A DNA stretch of 64,000 nucleotides, taken from Engraulis encrasicolus. Lineage: Eukaryota > Chordata > Actinopteri > Clupeiformes > Engraulidae. The notes below the pieces were generated by a model. It was not told the DNA's origin. It made no database searches and was given only the letters and a program-made list of their open reading frames with translations. The stretch is taken from the NCBI RefSeq assembly GCF_034702125.1, contig NC_085875.1, forward strand, positions 38,846,240 through 38,910,239, read 5' to 3'. A program made the translations under genes and the position numbers. This document shows, in pieces, positions 1 through 55,166 of this stretch; position 1 is the stretch's first letter; every line of letters starts with the position of its first letter.

Positions 1-98
1 AAAAAGGTGTATCTCTCTCCCTAAATATTTCTTTCTTTGCGTCTGTCTGTCCGTCTCTGTCTGTGTCTGTCTGTCTGTCTCTCTCTCTCCCTCGCTAG

Positions 99-18311
<18,213 letters not shown>

Positions 18312-19178
18312 AGGCCAACCCCCCCTTTCCCCCTTTGGAAAAAAAAGAAAGAAAAAAGAAAACAGCACCTTCCCCCAGCTCCCGAATCCCTTCCATTTAA
18401 CCCAGCCCCATTGCACAAATACACACGCATACATACAGTACATCACATACATACAGTACACACCTGCGCACATCTACAAACCAGGGACTATGGACATAAT
18501 ATTACAAAAATCTACTTTTCCAGGAGATACAAGACCTTCGCCATGTGCCAATACCCTTTATCCAGCTCTGACATAATGCCCAACCCAGCCCAGCCTTGCA
18601 TCCTGACGACGTCCCAAATGAAGTTATCAGTTTTCAGCCTTTTCAAACTCTATCTGGTTGTGTGTGTGTATGTTTGTTTGTTTGTGTGTGCGTGTTTATG
18701 TTTGCGTCTGTGCGTGTTTGACACCTTTTATTTTCACCAGAGGGTCTACTTGAATCCAAGTGGACACCTAATGATTTACCTCGCCTGTTTTGTGTTTTTG
18801 GTCCATTAAACACCAACCCAGGTGTTTGTTTTCTGCAAAGATGTTAATGATAGAATACATAATGGAAAAAATAATCACTTTAAAATAATTAACCCTCTTG
18901 CCCACCTAGACTAATTCGACTTAAAGCCTTCATATTTGTTTGCCAAGTTTGACTTAAACATCCGACTAAAGAATGTGATTTTTTCCGTCAGTGCAGTTTT
19001 ATGGAGAATTCAGCTCAGTTTCTAATGCCTGACACAACCCTGCTCTAGAATGTCATGGAACAATTGAAGATAGAAAGAAAAGAAGAACATTTGGATGTCA
19101 AGACATGGTGATTATTGTGCAAATTGATAGAAGAAAATGAATCATCATGTGATCCTTATTAATAAATGTAATGATTGA

Positions 19179-19181
<3 letters not shown>

Positions 19182-19247
<66 letters not shown>

Positions 19248-19427
19248 TCTCTCTCACCCCCTCATGCCACTCTTCTATCTGAGGTCCTTGTCTTTCTCTG
19301 TCTCGTTCTGTGTCCTCCACACATAGGGACATATTGGTGATCCCTGCATCCCAACTCCATATCAAGTGGCTACAGCCCTTCTCCTGGCTCATAAGGCTAT
19401 CCTCTTGTCTTTCTTTCTTTCTTTCAC

Positions 19428-19463
<36 letters not shown>

Positions 19464-19466
19464 TCA
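19182..19466 (+). repeat. (CT)n then (CTTT)n microsatellites
   Basis: CT array at 19,182-19,244 and CTTT array at 19,408-19,466 within the presumed pacs1 3'UTR. Confidence 0.95.
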
Positions 19467-20023
19467 CTCTTTCTTTCTTCCGCCTTACTCTTGCTCCCTC
19501 CTTTGCTCTCTATATCTGTCACTCCGTCATGCTTCAACTTGTCCCTCAATGCACTGATCCCCCTTCCCCCTCACTCGACCCCCTCCTCCCGAAGCCACCA
19601 CTCCTAACCTAAGGTTACCCATCCCAAGGGGTTACCGATGACCTGCACTCTTTAGAAGCTGCCGCTGCTTGTGATTTTAATTATCGTTTTTTAATGAATT
19701 GACTTGTGTTTGTCTACTTTTCACTGTGTGCGCGTTTGTGTGAGTGTATACTCAGAAGGTACCCAAAGCTTAAGCACTTTTTAAAGAAAAAAAAGAATGA
19801 TGATATTTGTTTTAAATGTGTGTGTATGTGCCTAGTTGGGTTTATTAATTATTTTTCTTTGTTTGTTTCGTTCCCCTTGTTTTTTTTGATGCAGTTGAGC
19901 TTCTGATCTGTTCCTCTTTGACAGGCAGACAGACAGATGGACAGACAGACGGACAGGCAGACAGACAGTTAGTCAATCGGGCAGTAAACAGGCACGTGGG
20001 ACATGACAGATGCACTGTCTTTG

Positions 20024-20024
<1 letters not shown>

Positions 20025-20114
<90 letters not shown>
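20025..20114 (+). repeat. (CA)n microsatellite
   Basis: About 45 CA units. Preceded by ~50 nt of imperfect CAGA/CGGA tetranucleotides (19,921-19,970). Confidence 0.97.
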
Positions 20115-20116
<2 letters not shown>

Positions 20117-21577
20117 GTAGGCTAGCCACTCACCTGTCTGTCTGTTGGTGCTCTAGCTCAAAAGCCATAAAGTTGCTCCCTGCACTTTTGTTTTGTTATT
20201 GTAAGGCAACCGTTTTCTTTCTCTATTTTGTTTTTTACTTTTTTGTTTTTCTTTTGTTCTGTTATGTTTTTCTTATCTCACTCCCATTTCCCCAATCTGT
20301 CCATCGCCGATAAGTATACAGAAAATGATGTTCTCGTTGTGTTTTTTTCCCCTGAATCAATTTTGGGATTCTCACCAATTACAGTATTTGGCCTTAGGGA
20401 TAGGTGCCTCTAGAGCTTCTAACATTGTAGCAAAGATAACCGAGACGGCAAGTTAAGATTCGCCTACTGTAGTTCAAAATAGTCCAACTCCTTTGGAATA
20501 ACTGTTTGGAGTAACTGTTGTTTGCATTCGCGTTTAGTTGAAATCTTAAGCTGCCACTGCTACCATACTCAACACCGTTATTTATTTGTTTGTGTGTGTG
20601 TGTGTGTTTTTGTTTTTTTTAAACGCTAATGTTTCCTGTATTAAAATGTGCCTCAGCTGTCCTCAAAATTGACCAAACGGAATTTACCCTCCTCCTTCCC
20701 CACACCAGTAGAACAGTGTGCGTTTAAAATATTGTCTTCTAATCTTTGGGTCGTTTTTTGTTTTTTTATTTCTTCACTTGTGATCAACAGTATGTGAGTG
20801 TGCACTGTAGCTCCATATGGGCGGCCAGGGATACAATAGCAACCTTTATGGTGTTGCTGTGTTTCTTGAAGGGTTTTTAAAAATCCAGCCCAGCATATCC
20901 ACTCAAGTAGTGCTAAGAAAGCAAAGGAAGAGAATCTGAAGATACCAGTGTCTGTGTTATCAATGCAAACACGCATATATATATACACAGTCACACACTC
21001 ACTCTCTCCTCTGTGGTAAATGTTGTCTCCTGTGTGTTGACAAAGATGACTGTTTTCAGCTGTTGTTGGCTGTCTTGGTCAAGGCAGTTATCCTGCAAAC
21101 TGGAATACATGTCATTTGAAAAACATCAGTTAAGAGTGTGGGATGGTGACTGTATGAGAATTCAGTGTTTTAAATGAGTTGAATATGCCTTCACACCTGC
21201 AATTTTTTTTTTCAAATGATGTTTCGATAGCCACAATAGTGTTTTCTTTCTCTCCTGTTCAGATTAACAGTGCATTTCAAGTTATGTGTTTGTTGTTTTG
21301 ATGTTCAGTTACAGAGGGGTTGATGAAGGACCTCCTATATAAATATGTATTTGTAAAAAATAATAAAATGAAAACATGACTACCACTGTAATCCCTGTAC
21401 AGGGAGTAATAAAACTAGATACACTAAAATGTGTTTGTCCAGCTCCTTATTTTGTTACCAAGTTCTCTGGAGGGAATTGGGCAAAGTATTGCAATTACCC
21501 TGTCTGTCAACCTGTCTGTCTGTCAACCTGTCTGTCTTGTATGTTTGTCTGTCTCTGAGTAGGCCTACTTTCCAATA

Positions 21578-22759
21578 TCCTCCTGACTACCAGGGGGAAA
21601 AAAGTTTAAAAATCTTTGATTTTTTTTACTCCCCCAATTGTTTGAAGGGAAAAAATGAGATTGACAACATTTTTATTTTATTTTTATTTTTTATTTTAAA
21701 GATTTAATGTGTCCATTACAGTGGACATCGGAAGGCCGTACATTGAAAATGTACCTTAATTGCTATTAATCAATCTGGATGAAAAAGCATAACAATCAGT
21801 TTAATAATTAGTAAATTTGAGCATTTATGAGTTTACAATGAGTGTTTTATTGGTTTGAGGTGGAAACTGGATGTGTCTGTGACCATTATCATTAATGCAG
21901 GTCATCTCAAGTCAAAGCAATTTTGTTTTAAGCAACTGGACTTGCAGTTGAAGCTTGAATGACATGTGGTCCCTCAACTGAGAACTTTCACCAGAGTTGA
22001 CTAATTTTATAGTTCTGATGTGTGAAATATGGGTTATTATCTCTGGAACAAACATGTGTTCATGTCTATAGGATTAATGTAGTCTTAATTTAATTTTTGG
22101 TTGAAATATTGTCCTGCAAAGTTCAGACACACATCAGAGTCATGCTCCACATGGGGCGACAAATGCATCAATAGGAAACGTTCTGCTTGTTCTGATTCTA
22201 CTTTTCCTGCTTGAAATGAATCCTAAGAGGTCTCTGAATCTTCAGCATCTTCCTCAAACATCACATCTAGGATTATTTATCAATAATGTGCTGTAAAGTG
22301 TCTCTCCTTCTGATTCTGATACTGACTTTCTGACTGGAAAAATACTAACAAAATGGAAGATGTCACTACCAATGTCCATTTTAGAGGACATTTCTTTAAC
22401 GCCTAAATATGGGAATTAAATAATGTGACATTAATTTAGAAATTGTTTAATTGTGCTCTGAAGAGATTGAAATAACATATAAAGATGATGTTTTAAGACA
22501 ATAATTGCCCACTTTAAAGTATTATGCATTTACTTTCCCTTTAGCCAAAAGCGGCCTATTTTTAATGGACACCATTTTCCTTGCAAAGAAATAGAATGTT
22601 CCCAAAACCCCACCCCTACACACATGGTATCATTGGAAAGCTCTGAATATCCTCTTTAAAGACCATTGGGAGTTAGCACAGTAGTGTGTATGGGGAGATA
22701 TTGTGGTTTACAAATGTCCTCTAGAGAGGACAAAAATGAACTGCTGGTAGTCAGGAGGA
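21578..22759. mobile_element. 1.18-kb inverted-repeat element with TA duplication
   Basis: The ends are TCCTCCTGACTACCAG and CTGGTAGTCAGGAGGA, a perfect 16-nt inverted repeat. TA lies on each outer side (21,576-21,577 and 22,760-22,761), as for Tc1/mariner-type insertions. The interior is AT-rich without a transposase ORF. Confidence 0.65.
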
Positions 22760-22762
22760 TAT

Positions 22763-23056
22763 GCAACCTTGCGTCCTCCACTTGTGCTTGTGGCCTCGCC
22801 CCGCCTCCTGTCCCCTCCTTCATGGAGAAAACAATAAAGTTTCCGAGCTGTCAGCCTACTCACAACAACTTTTGGGGGACTGTTTTTCATTCACCATCCC
22901 AATTGCAAATGAGAAAATGACTTTACAATTGAGCTCTTGCGAGATATTGAAATATAGGCCTAATGCTATTGTCAGTGGTGACATCATGACTTATTACTTC
23001 CTGGTATGAGGCCACAAGCACAAGTGGAGGATGCAAGGTCGCATATTGGAACACAC
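22763..23056. repeat. inverted repeat, ~43-nt arms
   Basis: CGTCCTCCACTTGTGCTTGT with GGCCTC (22,780s) is complementary to GAGGCC plus ACAAGCACAAGTGGAGGATG (23,010s). The loop is about 200 nt. It begins directly after the 1.18-kb element. Confidence 0.7.
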
Positions 23057-23399
23057 CCTCTGTGTCCGCCTGCTGTGTTTTAGGTCACCTGAGAATGGCG
23101 CCAAACATAGGCCTCCATCACCTACATCAGTCAAAGGGACCAGGTTGCCATCTCTGGTATTTTGGCTACTTTCGTCCATTTTTTCCATCACCGTTATAGT
23201 GACATCGTTCACGATTTGTCATAGTAGTGATATTCAATAATTGGGCATCAGTTGAAAAAGACCTACACACAGTGTGTTTTTTTTAAATTCCGCCATACAT
23301 TTGGCCACGCCTCTCACTTGTGTGTGTGTGTTTTTTTTTATTGTGAACTGCTAAAACATTAATTTTGCACGAGTAGCTCTATGATGTATATTATATACA

Positions 23400-23740
23400 C
23401 TATGGTATGTGCTCTGTAGTAGTTACGTCAAAAGTAATCGGACAGGGGTCAGCTGGCTTGATGATGTCACGAACGGAGGAAGAGGATCTCATCGGAGCAG
23501 GAAGCGAATGGCTGGCTGCACGACTCCAGAGAAACGCAACCAAGTGCTTTTCACATTTCGTTATTTTAGTGTAGCCAACATGTAGTTAAGTTGCCACCGA
23601 GGCTAGACGTCAGTAGGCAGGCATGTATATTACATTTGTGTAAACGCGTCGGATGTCAGCTGTCGCACAGATTTCTGTAACTTAGAAGTGGAGTAGCCAG
23701 CAGTCGCACCGTAGTTGGCAAACAGAGGCGAGGGGCCAAA
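23400..23740 (+). promoter_or_regulatory. dcaf5: dcaf5 proximal promoter and 5'UTR (inferred)
   Basis: A stretch directly upstream of the dcaf5 ATG. It has TTACGTCA near 23,424 and TGATGTCA near 23,462 (CRE/ATF-like), plus a GGAAGCG ETS-like core near 23,500. No TATA box was recognised. Transcription start is not visible from sequence alone. Confidence 0.35.
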
Positions 23741-48723
<24,983 letters not shown>

Positions 48724-49087
48724 AGAGCTGCTAGCATCGCGTCTTTTCAGACTGGGGTGTTTCTTTTTTTAATTCTCAATGGATTTTTTTTGTTGATGAG
48801 GGGGAGTAAAGAGAGGCAGGCAAGGTTTATAAAAAAATGTGTGTGTGTTTTGTGTGTTCACATAAGAGAGGGGAAGAAAAATACAATTATATGTCTGGTT
48901 TTTATTCATTCATTTCTCCATGGGAGGGAGGATATCCGTTGACTGACCCTTTTTTGTGTGTGTGTTGGTTTTTGGACACTAAAAAGCAGACATTAACCTG
49001 AGAGCAATTAACCAGAGCTGCCAACCGTCAAGCTTAGCGCTTGCCAATGCTTTTTGTTTGTTTTCCCTCTCTTGTTTACCTCCTGCT

Positions 49088-49092
<5 letters not shown>

Positions 49093-49140
<48 letters not shown>

Positions 49141-49172
49141 CTCTCGCTCTCTCTCTCGCTCGCTCGCTCGCT
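49093..49172 (+). repeat. (CT)n/(CTCG)n microsatellite
   Basis: In the dcaf5 3'UTR. Confidence 0.95.
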
Positions 49173-49613
49173 CAAGAGGTCACCTTCTAGGCAGTGTACA
49201 TTGACAGTCCTCGGATATGTGGTAAAACCACACTGAAGACTTCTGCACAACTGAAAGGTTCATAAGTAAAAGGAACAGCACTTATTATTTGGTGCATTCT
49301 GCGAATATTTTAGTTTTATGCAAAATCTGTGTGAGGTACATATTGTTGTTGCTATTATTATTATTATTAAGCTTTTATTTTTGTTTTGTTTTTTTATGAA
49401 AAGAAGATGGCTATCAGCTCATGACAGAGGAAAGTGTTAAAAAAAACAATTTTGAATTTGCCTCGTCAACCTTTTAAGTTTAATAGACTTTTGAATTCTC
49501 TGAACCAAACAAATGTTGAATTCTCTGTTATCAAAAGGAGAATATTGTGTGCATGGGGTTTAAGTTATGGGTGTGAGTTTCCATGGGTAGAGAGTGTATG
49601 TGTAGCCTATTTG

Positions 49614-49616
<3 letters not shown>

Positions 49617-49673
<57 letters not shown>

Positions 49674-49697
49674 GCGCGTGCGCGCGTGCGCGCGTGT
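49617..49697 (+). repeat. (GT)n ending in GCGC-rich units
   Basis: GT array then TGCGCG units in the presumed dcaf5 3'UTR, just before the ATTAAA signal. Confidence 0.95.
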
Positions 49698-49849
49698 GTA
49701 CATTCAAAGAAAATGCAAACAACATGGCCCATTGCAACTGATTTTGAGATTGGTTGGAATTTTGTGTTTCCATAGCAATCTTATTTAACACCATCTGTTT
49801 GAATTTCGGAATTAAATTCTTATTCTGTCATGTTGTGATGTCAGTGTTT

Positions 49850-52250
49850 TGCTTTATTTAATACTGATCATGTTGCATTGTTTGCCTGTTGAAATGTATT
49901 TCTGTTACCAATTTAAAGTTTAGGTGAACCCAGAAAGAAGTCACCTGGCTCTGGTGAAGTACTTGTATATTCTGTGCTCTTATCCTTTCCCTAGTGGAGA
50001 CACTAGCCTTGGTTTCCATGGTAATGCTGTGTTTTCTGAAGCTTTGCGCAATGCTGAAATCTGCTGTTTTGTTCTTAGTCCTGATTCATTGCCAAAATTT
50101 CATATCCTCCTGAACCATTTATATAGGAGCTTTAAGCTGCTCGTCCAATCTGTTCTTTGCACCTATAGGCCTTTGTTGTACTCTCCCTTCTCTTGACATA
50201 GAGCAATATTTTATATAACTACTGAAAGGTTGTAAAAAAGATATAATTTGAGCTCAAGGGAAATGGGTAGTACAAGTAATGGTTATATACCAGTAAAGCC
50301 CTAAACTTAATTTAAGCCCTTTAACATTTTCTTGCTTTACCTTTAATACCTTAAAAACCTTCATACTTTGACCTATCATGAAGTGGCTGGTACCATTTGA
50401 AAGTAGAGACTCTGTAGAATCCACAGGAAGTGACAGGAAGATGTTGTGATGTACTGCCAAGGACTGACAGGGGTTTCTGACGGGCGGTTTTAGAAAGCCT
50501 TGGAAATTACTACATTTCAGCAGTTTAGCTGATACATTTTGCCTTGGAAACAAATTTGATACTTACTCACAGGTCTACAGAAGCTGTTTGTCAAAGGGGA
50601 TATTTTTACAGCTATATATGACCTTTCCCAAGACAATTATGTGTGGATATGCACATGCGTTTGCCATGTGTTTTATTGTAGACCTTTTGATTAGTCAAAA
50701 TGCACCCCACAAATAAGGTCTCACTGTTCAAGAACAGTTTGAGCTAGAAGCCTCATGATGGTCTCAAATGAAAGCTTACCCCTTGAGGTGTTCTACAGTC
50801 ATCTGACTTAGTTGGATATGCCTTTTGGGTAGTATTACAGAGTTGTTACTGTACAGCACTGTACGGTACTGTACACTATGTACAGTAAAAACATGGGAAG
50901 AAAGGGGCATTCTTGAGCAGATTTGAGATTCCTCTGTCCCTGGGTGTAACACAGAAGAGCCATATGACTCATTTGAAAACCTGGTCTCCAGACTATCATC
51001 CAGTCTTTGAATGGAGTTTCTAGCTCTTGCTTTGAGGGAGCTGCAGTCATTCAAAGCAAATGAGCCAACACAAAGCTGCGTAAAACAGGACCTGCCTACC
51101 TCTCTTCTAAGGCTTGTCTTTCAGGGTAGGAATGTCACAGAGCCACTCCAGTGGTGCCCATGTAATCAGCAGGGTCTGGGGATCATGTGGAATACATTGA
51201 TCATATGAAATATATGGCAGTGTTGGCAAAAACAGCACAATTCTTGAGAAAAAAAAAATTGATCGTTTTTTTCCACAATAAAGTGGTTTAGTTTGAGTAG
51301 AGTTGTACAACTTGTGGTTGAAATAGAGTAAAAAAGAATACAGTTTCATAAACCTTGGATTGTAACAAACATTTTGAGACCATGATGATAAGGATATCTG
51401 GATGTTTGGATGTCCACTCATCCTAGGAAGGTAGGGAGACATCAGGCGGGGGGTGCTTGGGGGGGGTCAAATTTGAAAGGTGACATTGTGTAATAAATTG
51501 ATAATAATGCACATGAAATATGTTCAAATCCCTGTATAGTAGTGCTAGGTGTGTTCCTGAGGTTCTAAGCTTTCCAATGATATATAATGTTCCTGGGTTT
51601 ATTACACCACCTGGATTTTAAACAGTTGCGGAATGAAGATCAAGTTGAGGTTCAAAGTCATTCGGGTCGCCCCCGGGTCGCCTTAAAGGCAAGGGGTTAA
51701 GCTAAATGAACACAGCAAAATACAGAGCAGTGCAAAGTGTTACCAAAGAAATTCAACAGAAGAACAATCTCTCGGGGGGGAAATGCATTGGCCAAGATGT
51801 AGTACGGGGGCGTTGACTGAGGACACGAGTGGATGGAAAATTAACTCCCTTGCGCATGGTCATTGGTCAGTGGGTGGAATGGATACAATTTCCGTACTCT
51901 CTTGCGCATGGTCAGTGGGGGCGACACCATGATGGATAATTTGTGGCCAAATTAACTGCAGCTATTGGTCAGCAGTAATTGCTGGGGGTAATTAAGGACA
52001 GCTGACAAACATTCACGCTGTCCTATGACCTGTTCCACACTCCGACCCTCGCGGAAGTGGCATTGCATGCTTCCCTGATGCTTCCAATACTGACCGTAGA
52101 AGAAGAATAAAGTTTCCGTACTCCCCTCGTACTCCCCTTCGTACTACGCTGTTATGACGTAAGTAAGCCCTCCTATATATCTATCTCTCCTTGGTGTTAC
52201 TAACATACATTTTCATAATACTGTGTATAATATAACACACAACCTGGCCA
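49850..52250 (+). other. downstream of dcaf5: no gene recognised
   Basis: No ORF with family resemblance and no exon-like conserved block. It contains a local duplication of CTTGCGCATGGTCA around 51,850 and 51,902. Could include extended dcaf5 3'UTR. Confidence 0.5.
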
Positions 52251-53206
52251 AAAACACTGTTGCCACCACAAAAAGGTCACACATGCTAATAACTACCGTT
52301 AGTAAATGGTTTGTGTTTGCTGATGCAAAGTTAAGCCTTAGTCAAGCCTTATTTTAACATTAGTTAACCCTTAGTGAATCACGAGTTAGTCATTATGTAT
52401 CTCTTGGTCATTATGGCATACTGTTAATTAATGATTCGTTTATGGTGATTGAACTTTCTGCTAAGCATTAGTAAACCATCATTAAAATGTCAGACAACCC
52501 TCCTTTATTTATGAAAAAAACATTATCTCTTTGTTGTCTCTTACCACCTAACCATTAACAAGTACTATTAGGCATGTATGGTAATGGTGTGTAAACTCTT
52601 GCTTTAGCATCAGTGAAATCTTAATTAACCCTTTTGTAATGGTTAGTGTGTGATGACTGGTAAGATGGCAAACAGTAAGTTGAGGCTCATGTGACTGCCC
52701 CTCATGGATGTTTCTGGACATTGACACGTGTCTTGTTAAGCATTGCTTATGCATTATCAAGGATTTATAACACATTATTGGGGAACTGTTCTAAAGTGAA
52801 AACCTGTTAAGGCTTTACAACACATTATTATATGGTTGTGACGTCATCTGTCGAATGCTCCATTCATTTCAATGGGGCTCCCCAACGTTCGCACGTCTGA
52901 TATTTGAAATAACGGACGGGTTGGTCTATATCAGACCACTGTCAATGGCAACAAGACTTTTCACTGCTAAAGCGAATGTTTCATATCACTCCGCAGGGGG
53001 TCCGGTCTTTTGTCACTCTAATCAGCTGCTGTGATAGACAACACCTGTTGTCTAGGCTACCTGTTGCCTAGCGGTGTTCCACAACGGCACTGTTTTGTTT
53101 TGCGCAGCAACAATCTTTTGACATGAAAAATTATAATAAACTTAACATTAAATAAAGAAATGTCCCCGCCATGTGTGAATCATTTAAGTATATCCATATA
53201 ATAAGC

Positions 53207-53346
53207 GGGTTAACGTTCGGCGAGTCGGTCGCTTTGTGGAATAGCAGCACTTCAGAGAGAACAAGACCCCTCCGCGTCGGGGTCTAAAGATTCTCTCTGT
53301 CGTGCTGCTATTCCACGGTAGCGACCTTCTCGCCGAACGTTAACCC
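53207..53346. repeat. 140-bp near-perfect palindrome with evenly placed 2-nt bubbles
   Basis: Paired blocks outward to inward: GGGTTAACGTTCGGCGAG, GGTCGCT, GTGGAATAGCAGCAC, CAGAGAGAA and AGACCCC, each with its exact complement in reverse order. Blocks are separated by 2-nt mismatches (slightly larger at two places). The apical loop is TCCGCGTC. 56 of about 66 positions per arm pair. Confidence 0.9.
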
Positions 53347-53543
53347 TTACTTAACAAATGACTTGTTAAGCATTATCAAGGATTTATAACCCATTACTTA
53401 AGTATATGAATGGTTCTAAAGTGAAAACCTGTTAAGGCTTTGTAACACATTCCCAAATGACTTGTTGAGCATTGCTTATGCGTGGGAGGCAACATCTGAC
53501 AGTTAAATCACCAGAAACGAATAATTAATTAACAGTACTTAAA

Positions 53544-53937
53544 GGACCAGTTCAGTCAATTTCAACATGCAGTTGTAATGCCCACACTACCCTGGACTTG
53601 TCAGTACCTGAGATTTTTTTTTCTTCTTCTTCAGCCTTTTCCGAGATCCTGGTCATTTTAATGGGGACATTTCAAAAAAACATTTTTATTTATTCCTAAA
53701 AACATTCAAACGATTGTAGGTACATCAGCAGACAACTAGCAAACAGCGGTACTTTTTGAGAAAATATTTGGAGTAGGCCTATGTTAATTTGTTTTAAATG
53801 TAAACAAACGCTGCCCCCATTAGAATAGCTCATATCTCGGAAAGGGCTGAGCCGAAAAATGTGGCATCATTGGGTACTGACAAGTCAAGGGTTGCATGAG
53901 CAATACAACAGCATATTGAAATTGACTGAACTGGTCC
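53544..53937. mobile_element. 394-bp MITE, intact copy
   Basis: Starts GGACCAGTTCAGTCAATTTC and ends GAAATTGACTGAACTGGTCC, a perfect 20-nt inverted repeat. Internal words GACTTGTCAGTACC and GGTACTGACAAGTC also pair. Inserted in a foldback unit. Confidence 0.85.
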
Positions 53938-54674
53938 AATTAAACAGTTAACAGTTAACTTACATTTTAATGATGGTTTAAACTTTAGTGCTTAGCGGAC
54001 AGTTAAATCAGTGCAAGCAAATAATTTACCAACAGTGCTAGTTAATGATACTGTGATGATGTGAACTGTTGACTTGTGACTAAAAGAGTGTTACCTTAAT
54101 TACTATAATTACAGTTTACTAATGCTTAGCAGACCGTTTAATCACATCAACAAATCATTTAGTAACATAACTTGTCAATGATTAACAAGACGTACATAAT
54201 GAATACCTCATGACTAAAACACGGTTAACTTATATTTCAATGAGAGTTTACGAAGGCTTAGCGAACAGTTACATCAGCACACACAAACCATTTACTAATG
54301 GTAGTAGTTAATGTCAAGTCAAGTCAAGTAGGTTTTATTGTCAATTTCTTTACATGCACTGGTCATACAAAGAATTTGAAATTACATTTCTTGCTTTCCC
54401 ATACAGACATAGACTAATTAAGGTAAGGACATAGACAGTATAGACATAGACAGTACTTATACATGGACTTAAGACAGTATGGACATAGACAGTGCTCATA
54501 CAGACATTTAAAGTGCAAGACTGGACAACAGAAGACTTGTAGAGGACATACATTAAGAGGTATTTGTTGTGTTTTTGTGCTTTTCCTAAAAAAAGTCCTT
54601 TATAGCGTTCTGACATGGTAATAGTAGCATTTTGAAGAAAATAAATATAAAAAGGTCTGTCAAGTACACCAGCA

Positions 54675-54678
<4 letters not shown>

Positions 54679-54773
<95 letters not shown>

Positions 54774-54815
54774 TTAGTGCAGGTAGAAGGTGCGGTGTGC
54801 GTCTTGTGTGTGTGT

Positions 54816-54913
<98 letters not shown>

Positions 54914-54931
54914 TTGGGTTTAGTGCAGAAA

Positions 54932-55014
<83 letters not shown>
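54679..55014 (+). repeat. three (GT)n arrays in tandem units
   Basis: 54,679-54,766; 54,807-54,910; 54,938-55,014. They are separated by related spacers with TTTAGTGCAG ... GTGCAGTG, so a unit of spacer plus (GT)n has been repeated. Confidence 0.95.
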
Positions 55015-55016
<2 letters not shown>

Positions 55017-55166
55017 ATGTTTTGAGTTAGTGCAGGTTGAAAGTTCAGTCACAAGTATAGTAGTGCAGGTGGAATGTTCAGTCGCAGATATGGTGGTGGG
55101 GGATGGGGGGGGGGGTTGTCAGTGGCCTTGCTGGCTAGAGGCTGACAGTGGGGGGGGGGGGGTTTG

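Larger units (their letters stand above)
18312..21385 (+). other. pacs1: probable pacs1 3'UTR with candidate polyA signals
   Basis: Untranslated sequence after the TAG. It holds a (CT)n tract, a CTTT tract, tetranucleotide CAGA units and a long (CA)n array. AATAAA occurs at 19,161-19,166, just before the CT array, and at 21,362-21,367. Either could end the transcript, so the downstream limit is a guess. Confidence 0.4.
48724..49840 (+). other. dcaf5: dcaf5 3'UTR with candidate polyA signal
   Basis: Non-coding sequence after the stop codon. It contains a (CT)n/(CTCG)n tract at 49,093-49,172 and a (GT)n tract at 49,617-49,697. ATTAAA at 49,811-49,816 is followed by a TG-rich stretch (TGTTGTGATGTCAGTGTTTTG), a plausible cleavage context. 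AATAAA at 51,277-51,282 is an alternative that would make the UTR about 2.6 kb. Confidence 0.45.

Noticed and set aside
53207..53346. Palindrome as a bacterial-type terminator or a canonical pre-miRNA
   Set aside because: The genome is eukaryotic, and the arms (~66 nt) and pairing are longer and more perfect than a typical vertebrate pre-miRNA. Better treated as an inverted repeat until expression is shown.
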